This document shows, in pieces, positions 1 through 10,500 of a DNA stretch of 35,172 nt. Source of the DNA: Opitutaceae bacterium (lineage in GTDB: Bacteria; Verrucomicrobiota; Verrucomicrobiia; Opitutales; Opitutaceae). The notes under the pieces were generated by a model. It had not been told where the DNA came from, ran no database searches, and worked only from the letters and a program-made list of their open reading frames with translations. The first letter of the stretch is position 1. Each line of letters begins with the position of its first letter. Both the position numbers and the translations under genes were made by a program. The stretch is taken from assembly GCA_005792355.1 (NCBI GenBank), contig SXSC01000269.1, positions 1 to 35,172 of the forward strand, read 5' to 3'.

Positions 1-93
1 TAGCCCGGACATTTCACACTCTGCTCGCGAGCGGAGTCACACGGTGTTCGAGATCTTCTTCTGCGTTCGCGGTCCTCAGGGATGTCCGGGCTA
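1..93. repeat. Repeat-bounded segment with inverted ends
   Basis: Bases 1-12 (TAGCCCGGACAT) are the exact reverse complement of bases 82-93 (ATGTCCGGGCTA), enclosing about 70 bases with no credible ORF. The left end, extended by TTCACAC, resembles two other places in the window, 197-215 on the minus strand and 35154-35172. This suggests a dispersed repeat family rather than a local hairpin. The segment is cut by the window edge. Confidence 0.6.
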
Positions 94-98
94 AGTTC

Positions 99-122
99 AA
101 AACCGCCTGGCGGTTTTGTTTT
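99..122. terminator. Probable bidirectional intrinsic terminator
   Basis: AAAACCGCC at 99-107 pairs with GGCGGTTTT at 109-117, best folded as a 7-bp stem with a CCTGG loop, followed by GTTTT. The A-tract on the other side gives a T-tract on the minus strand. It therefore could end both the minus-strand gene at 213-4001 and any plus-strand gene entering from before the window. Confidence 0.55.
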
Positions 123-196
123 AGCCCGCGTGAACCCCAGATATCCAAGCTCACGCCGCCCGAAACTCGTCAAGCGCGGGGAGAATTCCGCGGAAA

Positions 197-215
197 GTGT
201 GAAAAATGCGGGCTA
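197..215 (-). repeat. TAGCCCG-type repeat copy supplying a stop codon
   Basis: Read on the minus strand this is TAGCCCGCATTTTTCACAC, close to the motif at 1-19 and 35154-35172. Its first three bases (213-215) are the TAG stop codon of the large dehydrogenase gene, so the repeat abuts and defines the 3' end of that reading frame. Confidence 0.5.
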
Positions 216-3200
216 GGGGATCGGGACCTGGCTGGTGGTGCGCAGGTAGGCGAGGAGGTCGCGGACCTCGTCGTTGGCGAGGGATTTGAGCAGGCCGTCG
301 GGCATCAGGGAAACGGGGGATTTTTCGCGGGAGACAATCTCGGATTTCGCGACGAGAGTGTCCTGGCCGACGAGGCGGAGCGTGAGCTGGCGGTCGTCCT
401 CGGCGGCGACGTTACCGGAGAGGGTGCGTCCGTCGCGCGTGGCGATGGTGACGAGCTGGTAGGTCTCGAGCATGACCTCGCTGGGGTTGACGATTTCGGT
501 GAGGATGTAGTCGAGGTTGGCGCGGTTGGACCCGGTGAGATCGGGGCCGAGATTGCCGCCGGCGCCGTAGAGCATGTGGCAGGCGGCGCAGGTGCGCTCA
601 AAAAGCGCGCGGCCGCGGCGCACATCGGCGCGGGCGAACTCTGCCTCAGTGAGGAGACGTTTGAAGCGGGTGATGTCCTCCTGCTTGCTTTCGTCGGGCT
701 GGGCGACGGGGCCCCAGAAGTCCGCAAACGACGGGCCGAGCACACGCGAGAGCTGGCGGGCGGCGAAGGCGGAGACATCGCGTTTCGGGATGTTGTTGCC
801 ACGGAGGGCGGCGAGGAGCGGCTGCGCGGTGGAGCGGCGGCCGGCGAGCGTGAGGATGACCTCGGCCTTGTCGGCGGCGTCGAGAGAGGAGTAGCGCTGG
901 AGGAGGGCGGGCGCGATGCCGGCGTCGTCGAACGCAGCGAGGGCGCGGATCGCATCGCGGCGGAGCGCGGCTTCGTCGAGGAGCGCGAGGGTGGCGGGGA
1001 GGGACGCGGCATAGCCGTCGCGGGCGAAGGCGCGAAGAACCTCGCGGCGGCGATCGACCGGGGCGGCGCGGTCCTTGAGCACGGCAAGCTGGGCGCTGGA
1101 AGCGCTGGCGTCACCGAAGAGTTGACTCACCTGGGTAAGGAGTTCGCGGAGCTTGGCGTCGGCGTGCGCCGCGAGCGGCGCGGCGACGGCGGACCAATTG
1201 GACGGGGCGCGGGCTTCGCCGCGACCGAGGCCGGCGAGGCCGGCGCGCAGGCCTTCGAGAAGCGCGAGGCGGACGGGCAACGCGGAGGTGGCACCGAGGG
1301 TGGTGGCGATGGGCTCGAGCTGGCCGGCCGCAACGGCGCGGCGCGCGAGCCACTGGGTGAGCTGCGGCATCGCGCTGCGAGCGGCGAGCGCGAGGGCGCG
1401 CGCGGGATCGGCGGGAACGAGCGGTTCGATGCCGGACCAGATGACCTTCGGAATATTGTGGTCGGCGACATCCTCGGCGCGGGCGACGAGCCGCTCCGCG
1501 ATTGGCCAGCGGTCGGCGAGCGGCATGCGCTGCAGTGCGGATGCGAGATAGAGGCGGACGACCGGCGAGGGATCGGACGCGGCGAGGGCGGCGAATTTCT
1601 TCAGGGCGTCGGCCCCGATCGCGTTGTCCTCACCGAGCAATTGGATCGCCCATCCGCGGAGGTAGGGCTCGCGGTGATCGAGCAAAGGGAGGAGATCGGC
1701 GGCAGGCAGGTGGCCGGTGATGTGCAGCGCCCAGAGGGCGCGGAGTTTTTTCGCGGCGGTGTCGGAGTCCGCGAGCAACGCGCGCAGGCGACCGGGCACG
1801 GCGGGATCGAGGCGGCCGGCGGCGGCTCGCTGCTGGAGGAGCACGCGGGCGCGGCGGCTGAACCAGTCGTTGCGGTGATGCAGCAGACCAACGAGCTCGA
1901 GGTCGGACTGCGCGGCGAGGTTGAGGCCGGATTTTCCGGCGAGACCTTTCGGCGCGAGGCGGTAGATGCGGCCGGTTTCCTTGGCGGTGAGGGAATTGCC
2001 GCAGATGTCGCCGTCGTGCCAGTCGAGCACGTAGACGGCGCCGTCGGGTCCGATCTCGAGGCTGAAGCCGACCCAGGCGGCGTCGTTGGCGAGCAGCGTG
2101 TCGTCGCCGTGTTGGCCGATGAAGCCGGAGCCCTTGGGCACGAGCAGATCGGAGAGAACGGCGTGCTCGTGGATGTTGGCCATGAAGATCCGATCGCGGT
2201 ATTGGCGCGGGAATTCGTCGGCGAGATAGACCCGCGCGCCGCCGTGGGCGGAGCGGTGCCGGTGGTCGGCGATGGTCTTGATGTCGTCGTAGATGTAGGG
2301 GTTGATGTGCTTGCCACCCTGGCGGTGGTAGATGCCACCGGGAATCACGTGCCAGAGGTGCGGGATGACGCACGCGGTGATGAACATCTGGCCGTGGTCG
2401 TCGAAATCGACGCCCCAGGGATTGCTGAAACCGTGGGCGACGACCTCGAAGCGGTCCTTCGTGGGGTGATAGCGCCAGACGCCGCCGTCGATGTATTGGC
2501 CGTCTTTGACGGCAATCTTGTCGGGGAAAGCTTCGCCTTTTTTGAAGAGCTTTCCGCCATCGGCGGGTTTGCCGACGACCGAGCGCGTGGCGAAACCCTG
2601 GAGGCCGTAGAGCCAGCCGTCGGGGCCCCAGTGCAGGGAGTTGAGCGTCTCGTGGCGGTCCTGGATGCCCCAGCCGGTAAGCCGTATTTGAATATCGGAG
2701 TCGGCTCGGTCGTCGCGGTCGCGATCGGGGACGAAAAGCAGATTCGGTGGTGCGCCGAGCCAGAGACCGTCGAAACCGACGGCGATGGCGGCGGGAAACG
2801 GGATGCCTTCAAGGAAGACTTTGCGCGAATCGAAGCGGCCGTCACCGTCGGTGTCCTCGAGGATGAGGATGCGACTGTCGCCGTGGTTGGCGAAACCGGT
2901 CTTGCGCGTCTCGTAATCGCGGTTTTCAGCGACCCACATGCGGCCGCGATCATCCCAGCAGAACGCCATCGGCTGCGTGATCATCGGTTCGGAGGCGGCG
3001 AGTTTCACCTCGAAGCCGTCGGCGACCGTCATCTTGGCGGCGGCTTGTTCGCCGGTGAGAAAGGTCGCCTTCAGGCCCTCGGTCTTGGCGAGGCGCCAGA
3101 GGACGTTGTCGTTGGTCTCGCCGGTGTAGGCCTTCCAGGTCTCGGTCATCGCGATGTCGTTGAGTTCGCCGGTGTAGACGGCGAGCTGGTGGCGGACGGT

Positions 3201-4001
3201 CTCGGTCTTGCCCTTGCCGATTTTCCAGTCGCCGGAAATGGCCCGGCTCGGGCCGACGCCCAATTGACCGTCGACGCGCCACGGGAGCGGGTAGTCGGCG
3301 TTGCGCGGATGATCGAGGATCGCGATGTGCGCCTGATCGGTGCGGCCTTCGAGTTTGAGACCGATGTCTACCCATAGCGCGCGCTCGCCGGTGGCGCGTT
3401 GGTTTCGCTGGCGGTTGCTGTTGACCACGGCGCCGTCCATTCCGGCACGCCAAGGCATGCGGACGAAGAGCCCGCCGTAGTCGAATTTCGCGACCGTGAG
3501 ATCGACGAGGCCTTCGCCCTTCCATTCGAGATCGAGGAGGTAGCGGTCGCCGGTATCGCGCATGGCCCAAGTCTGCGTCTCGGCCATGATCGGCTGGCCG
3601 GCTTCGTCGAGCAGATGGTAGACGGTGGACCACTTCACCGTGCTGCCGTGCTCAGCGAGGATGTCGGTGGAGATGCGGCGCCAATAGCCGTTGGAGGGAT
3701 TATGGAAATAGTCGCGACCGTTGACGCGCGTGAGGCCCCAGTAGATGCCGGTCTGGTGCTTGTGGTGCCCGGGGCTGAATTCGGTGAGGACGCTTTTCCC
3801 GTCCGGCGAAACGATCGGGTGCAGGTAGGGACGGAAATCGGGTTTCGCGTTTTGCGTGAGGATGGGGGCGGCGACGTTGTCGCGATACACGGAGATCGTG
3901 TGCGTGGCGGGGTCCTGGCGCAGGGAGAGGTGGGCGGCGTGGGCGGCGGGCAGGGCGGCGGCGAAGAGGGCGACGTAGAGACGGAATTTTGAAGGGGTCA
4001 T
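213..4001 (-). CDS. Secreted DUF6807 / PVC-type dehydrogenase / HEAT / cytochrome c fusion
   Basis: 1262 residues from ATG at 4001. The frame stays open upstream to 4526, but that part is arginine-rich antisense of the neighbouring sulfatase, and a signal peptide (FRLYVALFAAALPAAHA) follows the 4001 start. Residues about 25-300 resemble DUF6807 (PmoA family), with PDFRPYLHP and HHKHQTGIYWG. From about 320 a beta-propeller of the Verrucomicrobia/Pirellula membrane-bound dehydrogenase type follows (MAFCWDDRGRMWVAENRDY), then alanine/leucine HEAT-like repeats. A C-terminal haem domain carries CAACH at 1138-1142 and a likely axial Met near 1233. Known family: these cytochromes are linked to periplasmic sugar or alcohol oxidation. 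The substrate here is unknown. It is the last gene of the sulfatase/TonB run, 122 bp after the sulfatase. It could use the oxidised sugar released by its neighbours (inference). Confidence 0.88.
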   Translation of the reverse strand: MTPSKFRLYVALFAAALPAAHAAHLSLRQDPATHTISVYRDNVAAPILTQNAKPDFRPYLHPIVSPDGKSVLTEFSPGHHKHQTGIYWGLTRVNGRDYFHNPSNGYWRRISTDILAEHGSTVKWSTVYHLLDEAGQPIMAETQTWAMRDTGDRYLLDLEWKGEGLVDLTVAKFDYGGLFVRMPWRAGMDGAVVNSNRQRNQRATGERALWVDIGLKLEGRTDQAHIAILDHPRNADYPLPWRVDGQLGVGPSRAISGDWKIGKGKTETVRHQLAVYTGELNDIAMTETWKAYTGETNDNVLWRLAKTEGLKATFLTGEQAAAKMTVADGFEVKLAASEPMITQPMAFCWDDRGRMWVAENRDYETRKTGFANHGDSRILILEDTDGDGRFDSRKVFLEGIPFPAAIAVGFDGLWLGAPPNLLFVPDRDRDDRADSDIQIRLTGWGIQDRHETLNSLHWGPDGWLYGLQGFATRSVVGKPADGGKLFKKGEAFPDKIAVKDGQYIDGGVWRYHPTKDRFEVVAHGFSNPWGVDFDDHGQMFITACVIPHLWHVIPGGIYHRQGGKHINPYIYDDIKTIADHRHRSAHGGARVYLADEFPRQYRDRIFMANIHEHAVLSDLLVPKGSGFIGQHGDDTLLANDAAWVGFSLEIGPDGAVYVLDWHDGDICGNSLTAKETGRIYRLAPKGLAGKSGLNLAAQSDLELVGLLHHRNDWFSRRARVLLQQRAAAGRLDPAVPGRLRALLADSDTAAKKLRALWALHITGHLPAADLLPLLDHREPYLRGWAIQLLGEDNAIGADALKKFAALAASDPSPVVRLYLASALQRMPLADRWPIAERLVARAEDVADHNIPKVIWSGIEPLVPADPARALALAARSAMPQLTQWLARRAVAAGQLEPIATTLGATSALPVRLALLEGLRAGLAGLGRGEARAPSNWSAVAAPLAAHADAKLRELLTQVSQLFGDASASSAQLAVLKDRAAPVDRRREVLRAFARDGYAASLPATLALLDEAALRRDAIRALAAFDDAGIAPALLQRYSSLDAADKAEVILTLAGRRSTAQPLLAALRGNNIPKRDVSAFAARQLSRVLGPSFADFWGPVAQPDESKQEDITRFKRLLTEAEFARADVRRGRALFERTCAACHMLYGAGGNLGPDLTGSNRANLDYILTEIVNPSEVMLETYQLVTIATRDGRTLSGNVAAEDDRQLTLRLVGQDTLVAKSEIVSREKSPVSLMPDGLLKSLANDEVRDLLAYLRTTSQVPIP

Positions 4002-4123
4002 GACGCGGAATTTCGGGAAAGCGGGTGGCAGGACGTGGAGCGGATTGAACGGAAGAACGATTGTCGGTGAGGCGGAAGGCTGGGGCGGGCGTAAGGGATC
4101 ATGGGGTGGTGGCTCGCCGCACA

Positions 4124-5893
4124 TTACTTTCCGGGACGCAGCGCGCGCACGTAGACGTAATAGGCGCCGGCGATTTCCTGGCCGGCGGAATCGCGAAACC
4201 ACGTTTGCAGGGCGACCGGACCGCGCGGCAGGGTGACGCGGAAGGTCACCGATTTGTCCTCGGCCGTGACGGCTTGCTGCCGCAGCACTGCGCCGATCTT
4301 CATCTCGGCGCTTGCGACGGGAAAGGCATCGCCGGCCGCGAATTCGCCATCGACTCCGCGGTAGACAGGCATGGCCGCGGTGATCGGCGCATCGGCTTCG
4401 ATGGGCCAGCGGCGCAGCGAGAACTCGTAGTCGCCGGCGTGTTCGACGAAGAGCGACCAAGCGCCGTTCTTTTTGGTTCGACGCACTTGGTTCTGTTGAT
4501 CGAAGAACACATCCACCCAATCGCACGGAGAGAGTTGGACAGGATTGGCGCGGGCCGAGCCGAGGTGGATCGGGCTGACTTCGAGCAGACGCGGTTCAAC
4601 TCCGGCCCACCACGTCGCATAGTGCGCGCGCAACGCGGTCGCCACCTCCGGGAATTGCGCGATGACGTTACGCTCCTGCGCCGGATCGGTCGCGAGATCG
4701 TAGAGTTCGTTGTCGGACACCAAGCGCCACCGTTTCCAGAGCACGACGGCATCGCCCGATTTCGGCCGCGAGTCGTTCATGCGGGAAAACTGAATTGTGA
4801 GCTTTCGATCGGGCAATTTCGCGGCGGGATCGCGCAGGAGGCCGGCCAGGCTCGTGCCGTCGAACCCGGCCGCGGCGGGCTTCGCCACACCGCAGAGCTC
4901 GAGGAGGGTGGGGAGAACGTCCTGCACCTGCGTCAGTGCCTCGACGTCACCGGCGGCGCGCAGTTTTCCGGCGGGCCAGCGGAGGAAGAACGGCACGCGA
5001 TGGCCACCTTCATAGAGGCCGATCTTTTTTCCCCGCATGCCGGCATTGAACACGGGATCGCCGGTGGCGGTGCCGTTGTCGGTCATGAAGATCAGAATCG
5101 TGTTCTCGTGCAGGCCGTTTTCGCGGAGGAACGCATCGAGCCGGCCGAGGTTCTCGTCGATGTTGGCGATCATCGCGAAGAAGCTCCCGATGCGGGGTGG
5201 TTGCTGGCGGTAGGGTTCGCGGTAGCGGTCGGGGACAAAAAGCGGGCCGTGCGCGGCGGCGAGCGGCAGGAAGCAGAAGAACGGCTCCCGGCGGGCCGCC
5301 TGTTGCTTCATCCACGCCTGCGCCTCGCGGAAGAACACGTCGGTGGTGTAGCCCTCGAACTTCCGGTCGACGCCGTTGTGCTGGTAGACGTCGTCGAAGT
5401 AGTCGTTGTTAAAATAGCCGGCGGCCGACGGGATGCTCGAGGACTGATACCAAATCGACTCCTGAAAGCCGCGGTCCTGCGGGCGGTAGGGGTAGTTGTC
5501 GCCGAGGTGCCACTTGCCGAACATTCCGGTGCGGTAACCGGCCGCAGCGAGAATCTCGGGCATCGTCGGAAAGTCGCGCCGCAAGTTCGTGCGGCCGCTG
5601 CTGACGTTAATCGCGCCGTTGCGCAACGCATCGACGCCGGTCATCAGCTGCCCGCGCGTCGGCGTGCACATCGGGGCGACGTGGAAATCCGTGAAGCGAA
5701 TGCTCTCCGCGTGCAGCCGATCCATGTGCGGGGTCTTGAGCACAGGGTTGCCGTGCACGGAGAGATCGCCGTAGCCCTGATCGTCGACCATCACGATCAC
5801 GATATTCGGTTTCGCGGGGACGACGGCGGGTGCGGGGCGAATGACTGAAACGCAGCCGCCGATTAGCAGGAGAAATCTGAACAACTGGGGCAT
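4124..5893 (-). CDS. Formylglycine-dependent sulfatase (S1 family)
   Basis: 589 residues. The active-site motif C76-T-P-T-R80 fits the CxPxR signature whose Cys is matured to formylglycine. Metal and sulfate ligands are visible as VDDQGYGD (D37, D38), GKWHLG (K127, H129), TDNG (D272, N273) and GKK (K290). The N-terminus is a hydrophobic leader with LIGGC (Cys14), so it may be a lipoprotein or a plain signal-peptide protein acting in the periplasm. The last 100 residues form a C-terminal domain typical of large S1 arylsulfatases. No formylglycine-generating enzyme is in the window. It follows the second sulfatase by 56 bp, so co-transcription is likely. Substrate cannot be told from sequence alone: a sulfated glycan is the usual target. 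Confidence 0.93.
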   Translation of the reverse strand: MPQLFRFLLLIGGCVSVIRPAPAVVPAKPNIVIVMVDDQGYGDLSVHGNPVLKTPHMDRLHAESIRFTDFHVAPMCTPTRGQLMTGVDALRNGAINVSSGRTNLRRDFPTMPEILAAAGYRTGMFGKWHLGDNYPYRPQDRGFQESIWYQSSSIPSAAGYFNNDYFDDVYQHNGVDRKFEGYTTDVFFREAQAWMKQQAARREPFFCFLPLAAAHGPLFVPDRYREPYRQQPPRIGSFFAMIANIDENLGRLDAFLRENGLHENTILIFMTDNGTATGDPVFNAGMRGKKIGLYEGGHRVPFFLRWPAGKLRAAGDVEALTQVQDVLPTLLELCGVAKPAAAGFDGTSLAGLLRDPAAKLPDRKLTIQFSRMNDSRPKSGDAVVLWKRWRLVSDNELYDLATDPAQERNVIAQFPEVATALRAHYATWWAGVEPRLLEVSPIHLGSARANPVQLSPCDWVDVFFDQQNQVRRTKKNGAWSLFVEHAGDYEFSLRRWPIEADAPITAAMPVYRGVDGEFAAGDAFPVASAEMKIGAVLRQQAVTAEDKSVTFRVTLPRGPVALQTWFRDSAGQEIAGAYYVYVRALRPGK

Positions 5894-5949
5894 GGGAGGC
5901 AGGGGCGCGGGTTCTTTTGACGGACGGCGAGCGGTTGCGCGGGGACAGG

Positions 5950-7536
5950 CTACTCCTGCCCCTTGTAGTCCGGATTCGGCTCCATCATGGCGGCGGAGAC
6001 CTGGCGGCGCCAGTTGTGGAGCAAGGTGGTGAGCTGGCGGACGCGCTCGGGTTGTTCGCGGGCCAGATCGCGTTGCTCGCCGAGGTCGTCGCGGAGATTG
6101 AAAAGCTGGACGGTGTGGTTCTCGAAATATTCGAGGAGCTTGTAGTCGCCTTGGCGGACGGCGCCGCCAGGGCTCTGCATGCCGTGGTTGCTGTAGTGCG
6201 GGAAGTGCCAGAAGAGCGCGGACCGCTCGGGCGCGGGGCCGCCGCGGACGAGGCCTGCGAGGCTCACGCCGTCGACGTGTTGCGCGGGGAGCGCGGGGGC
6301 GCCGACCATCTCGAGGATCGTGGGATACAGGTCAGTGCCGATCACCGGGACGCTGCAGACGATGCCGAGCGCGCTGCGGCCGGGCCAGCGAACGAAGAGC
6401 GGCACGCGGATGCCGCCCTCGTAGAGCCAGCCCTTGGCGCCGCGGAGCGGGAGATTGGAGGTGGCGAAGGCGGCATCGAGCGCGGTCGGCGCCACGACGC
6501 GATCGGGACGACCGAAGTTCGCGGCGGACATGCCGCCGTTGTCCGAGGTGAAAATCACGATGGTGTTTTCGCTGAGGCCGAGCGCCTCAAGTTTCGCGAT
6601 CACCCGCCCAAAGCTCTCGTCGACGGACTCGACCATGGCGGCGAATTGCGGGTTGTCCTGGTGCTGTTTGATTTTGACCGTCTGGTCGGGATGCACCCGG
6701 AAGCCTTGATAGGCATCCTCCTTGATCCGCGCGTCGAGCTCCGCCCGAGACAGCGCGGCCTTTGCGTCCGGATTTCCCTCGAGCACAAATGGCGACCCCT
6801 TGGCGGGCGCGCTGCGGGCCAACTTGGCCTGATATTTCGCGACGAGATCGGCGCGGCCCTGGATCGGATCGTGGGGAGCGAAATGGGAGAGATAGAGGAA
6901 GAAGGGGCGGTGCTGGTTTTCTTCGACATACTTCAAGGCTTCGTCCGTGAGGCGATCGGTCAGGTAGTCGCCCGGGGCATCGCTGAGTCCCTCCAAGCCG
7001 AATGGCGCGTGATAACTCTTGTTCGGACAGCATTTGTTCCAACGTGGAATCTGCACGTCGAAGCCATGCTGCAGCGGTCCGGACGGCTCCTCGCCGAGGT
7101 GCCATTTACCGAAGTGGCCGGTGGCGTAGCCGCGCGCCTTGAGGGCCTCGGCGAGGGTTGTCTCCTCGTAGGGCAGGTGCGGACGGGGTGTGGCGTTCGT
7201 AAATTTCTGGGACGGGAAATCGCGGCGGCCGGGCAGCCAGTCGGTGAGCTGAAGGCGCGCGGGGTATTTGCCCGTCATGATGCTGGCGCGCGTGGGCGAG
7301 CACACGTGACAGGGCGCGTAGGCGTCGGTGAACCGCACGTTGGCGCGGGCGAAACGGTCGAGCTGCGGCGTCTCGTGGAAGGTGCTGCCTTGGACGCCGA
7401 GATCGCGCCAGCCGAGGTCGTCGACGAGGAAGAGGACAACGTTGGGCGGGCGCGACGCGGAGGCGGCGTGCGCGGGAGCGGCGAGCGCGAGCGATGCGGC
7501 GGCGGTGAGGAGGAACGTGGGGAGAAAACGTGACAT
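5950..7536 (-). CDS. Formylglycine-dependent sulfatase (S1 family)
   Basis: 528 residues, start ATG 7536, with a signal peptide (FLLTAAASLALAAPAHA). The catalytic motif is C79-S-P-T-R83 within CSPTRASIMTG. Other ligands are LVDDLGW (D39, D40), GKWHLG (K144, H146) and TSDNGG (D332, N333). The sequence differs strongly from the neighbouring sulfatase, so the pair is not a recent duplication and probably acts on different sulfate positions or sugars (inference). It sits 40 bp downstream of the TonB receptor gene and 56 bp upstream of the other sulfatase, suggesting one transcript. Confidence 0.94.
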   Translation of the reverse strand: MSRFLPTFLLTAAASLALAAPAHAASASRPPNVVLFLVDDLGWRDLGVQGSTFHETPQLDRFARANVRFTDAYAPCHVCSPTRASIMTGKYPARLQLTDWLPGRRDFPSQKFTNATPRPHLPYEETTLAEALKARGYATGHFGKWHLGEEPSGPLQHGFDVQIPRWNKCCPNKSYHAPFGLEGLSDAPGDYLTDRLTDEALKYVEENQHRPFFLYLSHFAPHDPIQGRADLVAKYQAKLARSAPAKGSPFVLEGNPDAKAALSRAELDARIKEDAYQGFRVHPDQTVKIKQHQDNPQFAAMVESVDESFGRVIAKLEALGLSENTIVIFTSDNGGMSAANFGRPDRVVAPTALDAAFATSNLPLRGAKGWLYEGGIRVPLFVRWPGRSALGIVCSVPVIGTDLYPTILEMVGAPALPAQHVDGVSLAGLVRGGPAPERSALFWHFPHYSNHGMQSPGGAVRQGDYKLLEYFENHTVQLFNLRDDLGEQRDLAREQPERVRQLTTLLHNWRRQVSAAMMEPNPDYKGQE

Positions 7537-7576
7537 GGGTGGAGCGGACGGCGTGGCGGGTGGGTGACGCGCGGGG

Positions 7577-10500
7577 TCAGAAGTCTTTTTTCACGCGGAC
7601 GACGTAGTCGCGCAGGCGGGCATTGCCGTAGCGGCTGTAGAAAAACGGGGCGCGGTTGTTGCCGGCGTCGAAGGGCGGCTCGGTGTCGAAGACGTTGTTG
7701 ACGGTGAGCTGCACGGTGAGGCCGCGGAAATAGGAGCGCTCGTGCTTGGCGCCGAAATTGTAGGTCACATTGACGTTGTGATAGGTCTGCGACGCGACGG
7801 TCGTGCCGCCCTGAGGGCCGGTGCTCGTGGTGACCAACGTGGGATTGGCGACGCCGAGATAGATCGGATCGCCGGGCGCGCCGGCCTGCTTGTAGCCGCC
7901 TGTGTAGATCGTCGTCCACGAGGCGCGCCAGTTGCGTCCGCTCGACCAACTGACGGTGCCGGTCACCCTCGATCGGTTCACGCCGCCGGAGTTGGGGAAA
8001 TCGCGATACTCGATCGCCGGAAAGCTGATGGCGGGCGGGAGCTTCAAGTGGTCCGTGATCGTGGTGCGCCCGCGGAAGGCGAACAGGCCGATCGGGGTGG
8101 CCTTGCGGTAGTCGATGGACGCGTCCCAGCCGTCGGTCATGCCGTCGCCGACGTTGTAGTTCGCGAACGTGAAGAGCTCGATGACCTTGGTGGTCGCGTT
8201 GCGCTGGATGCTGCCGGCGGGGGCGCGGTCGCCCATGTTGGCGAGCTGCTGGACGTTATTCACGTTTCGGATGAGGGCCTGCTTGTCGATGCGCCAATAC
8301 TCGAGGTTGAGGCGCAGATCCTTGAGGGCACCTTGCGGCTCGAAGATGACGCCGTAGGACCAGTTCTTGGACGTCTCGGGTCCGAGGCCGGGATTGTTGC
8401 CGGCAACGCTCAGCGAGGAGTAGCTGGTGTTGGTCACGGGATCGAAGAAGATGGCGGTCGGCGCGGCGGCGTCGAGGCCGGTGGTGTTGATGCGCTGCGT
8501 GAGCTGGGCAAAGGTCGGCGGAAGAAACGCCGTCGCATACGAGGCGCGGAAAGTGAGCGTCTGGAACGGCTGATACTTCAGGCCGAAGGTGGGCTTGGTG
8601 GCGTGGAGTTTGGCGATGTCCTGCCGGCTGATGGCGGCGCTCTGCGTGATGCGGGGGAACGGCGGGGAGTCGGGAAAGACGTTCACACGGCCGTTGGGAT
8701 TGGTGTAGACGTCGAAACGCTCCGTGCGGGCGGCGATCTGGAACTCGAGCCCGCGGACGAAGCGCTTCTCGTTGGCGCCGGAGATGACGGGGATGCTGAG
8801 CTCGGCATGGGCGGCATAGGTGGAGATGCGCTGGCCGGTGAAGAAGGAGTGCTGATTCGTGGGATTGGCGGTGGCGGGCGGGATGGGCGGGAATGTGCCG
8901 CCGACGTAGGCTTGCGGCAGACGCTCGGTGTAGACCTCGGTGCCGACGGTGAGCACGGGGCGCCCGGCGGGGAGGGAAAAGAGCGGGCCGGACGCGCGGA
9001 CGTTGTAGTTCAACATCGTGTCCTTGTTGTAGCCGGTCCACTCGCCGTAATAGCGGGTCACGGCGGCGGGATTCGCGATCGTGTCGACGAAGGGATTGAT
9101 CGCGCCCGTCCAGAGCTGCGGCGCATTGCCGCCGAACGTCGTGTTGTTGGCCAGGTTCATCAGGCCGTAGCTGACTTTCTGGGCGGTGACGGAGTAGTTG
9201 GCATCGGCGGCGAGGCGCCAGTCGCCGGGGAGCTTGAGCAACGCACCGACGACTCCGCCGGCCACCTGATTGCTGACATCGTTGTGCGCCGCCTGATCGA
9301 GGGGGAGCGGGAAGCTGACGAAGACGTTTTCGCGGAAAGGATTGGTCGGGGCGTTGCCGGGGACGGCGAATTGATAGGCACCGTTGCCGAGCGGCACCCA
9401 GTTGGCGTCGAGGGTCTCGCTGCGGTTGAAGGAAAAGTCCGCGAAGAAACTGAGCTTCGCGTTGAACTGATGGTCCACGCGGGCCATGAGCGCCTCCTTG
9501 CGGGGGACGTGGGCGAGGGTGCTCTCGTAGCCGCGCCAGGCGCTCGGAGCGAAATCGAGATTGTAACGACCGGCGTTGGCGAGGAGGCCGGTGGCGAGGG
9601 TGGCGGCCGGCGTGGAAGGCGAAGTGCCGTAGGGGATGTGCGTGATGCGCGAGCCGAGCGGCTGGCCGGTGGACTTGAGCGTGAGCGTCGCGGTCTGCGC
9701 GTTGGCAAAGCCGTTTACGGCGGCGTTGTTCAGGACGATGTTGGGGGTGGCGCCGCTGTTGAAGGTCGTCGTGGTGGAGTAGAACGTGCCGGGGCTGTTG
9801 GCCACGGCGCGCTTGAAATTCTGCTCGAGAAACGGGCGGTTCTTCATCCGGAGCGGCTTCCCGTCGCTGGTGCTGCCGCTGACGGTGACGTGCGTGCGCC
9901 GGCCGACGGAGAAACCGTAGATCGCGCTGAGCGTGCGGATCGGCGCGTCGGTATCGAACGTGTTCTGGTAGGAGGCGCTGACCTGGCCGCCGGTGTAGTT
10001 GCGCTTGAGGATGACGTTGACCACGCCGCCGACGGCGGTGCCGCCGTAGATCGCGGAGGCGCTGCCGGGGAGCACCTCGACGCGGTCGATCGCGGCGAGC
10101 GGGATGCCGTTGACGTCGGGCTGAAACGTCGCGCCGCGATTGGCAAAGTTGGAGGTGCGCATGCCGTTGATCAGAATCAGCGTTTGCGAGGCGCCGAGGC
10201 CGCGGAGGTTGATCGAACTGGTGGAGCCGAGCTGATTCGTGAGCGCGCTCGGGTCGATCTGGGCGTTGGTCTCGACGACGGTGTTCTGCGTGAGGCTGTC
10301 GCGGAGGATCTCGTCGAGCTCGTTCTTCCCGGTGTTCTCGAGTTCCTCGCGCCCGATGACGTAGTAGGCTTGGACGTCATTGATGCCGCGTGGGATGTCC
10401 ATGTTGGCATCGGTGAACGGCACGGGCTTTTTGTCGTGGATCTTGAACTCGGACATCACGGTCACGCCGCCCTTGTTCGCGCCCGTCGGAGCGGGAGCCG

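Noticed and set aside
576..3377. 933-residue plus-strand open frame
   Set aside because: Antisense to the dehydrogenase gene, Gly/Glu/Arg-rich with no family motif. Long antisense frames are expected in GC-rich DNA.
4002..4526. N-terminal extension of the dehydrogenase frame
   Set aside because: Overlaps the sulfatase gene out of frame, is Arg-rich, and would bury the signal peptide that follows 4001.
4061..5848. 595-residue plus-strand open frame
   Set aside because: Antisense to a sulfatase with intact active-site motifs.
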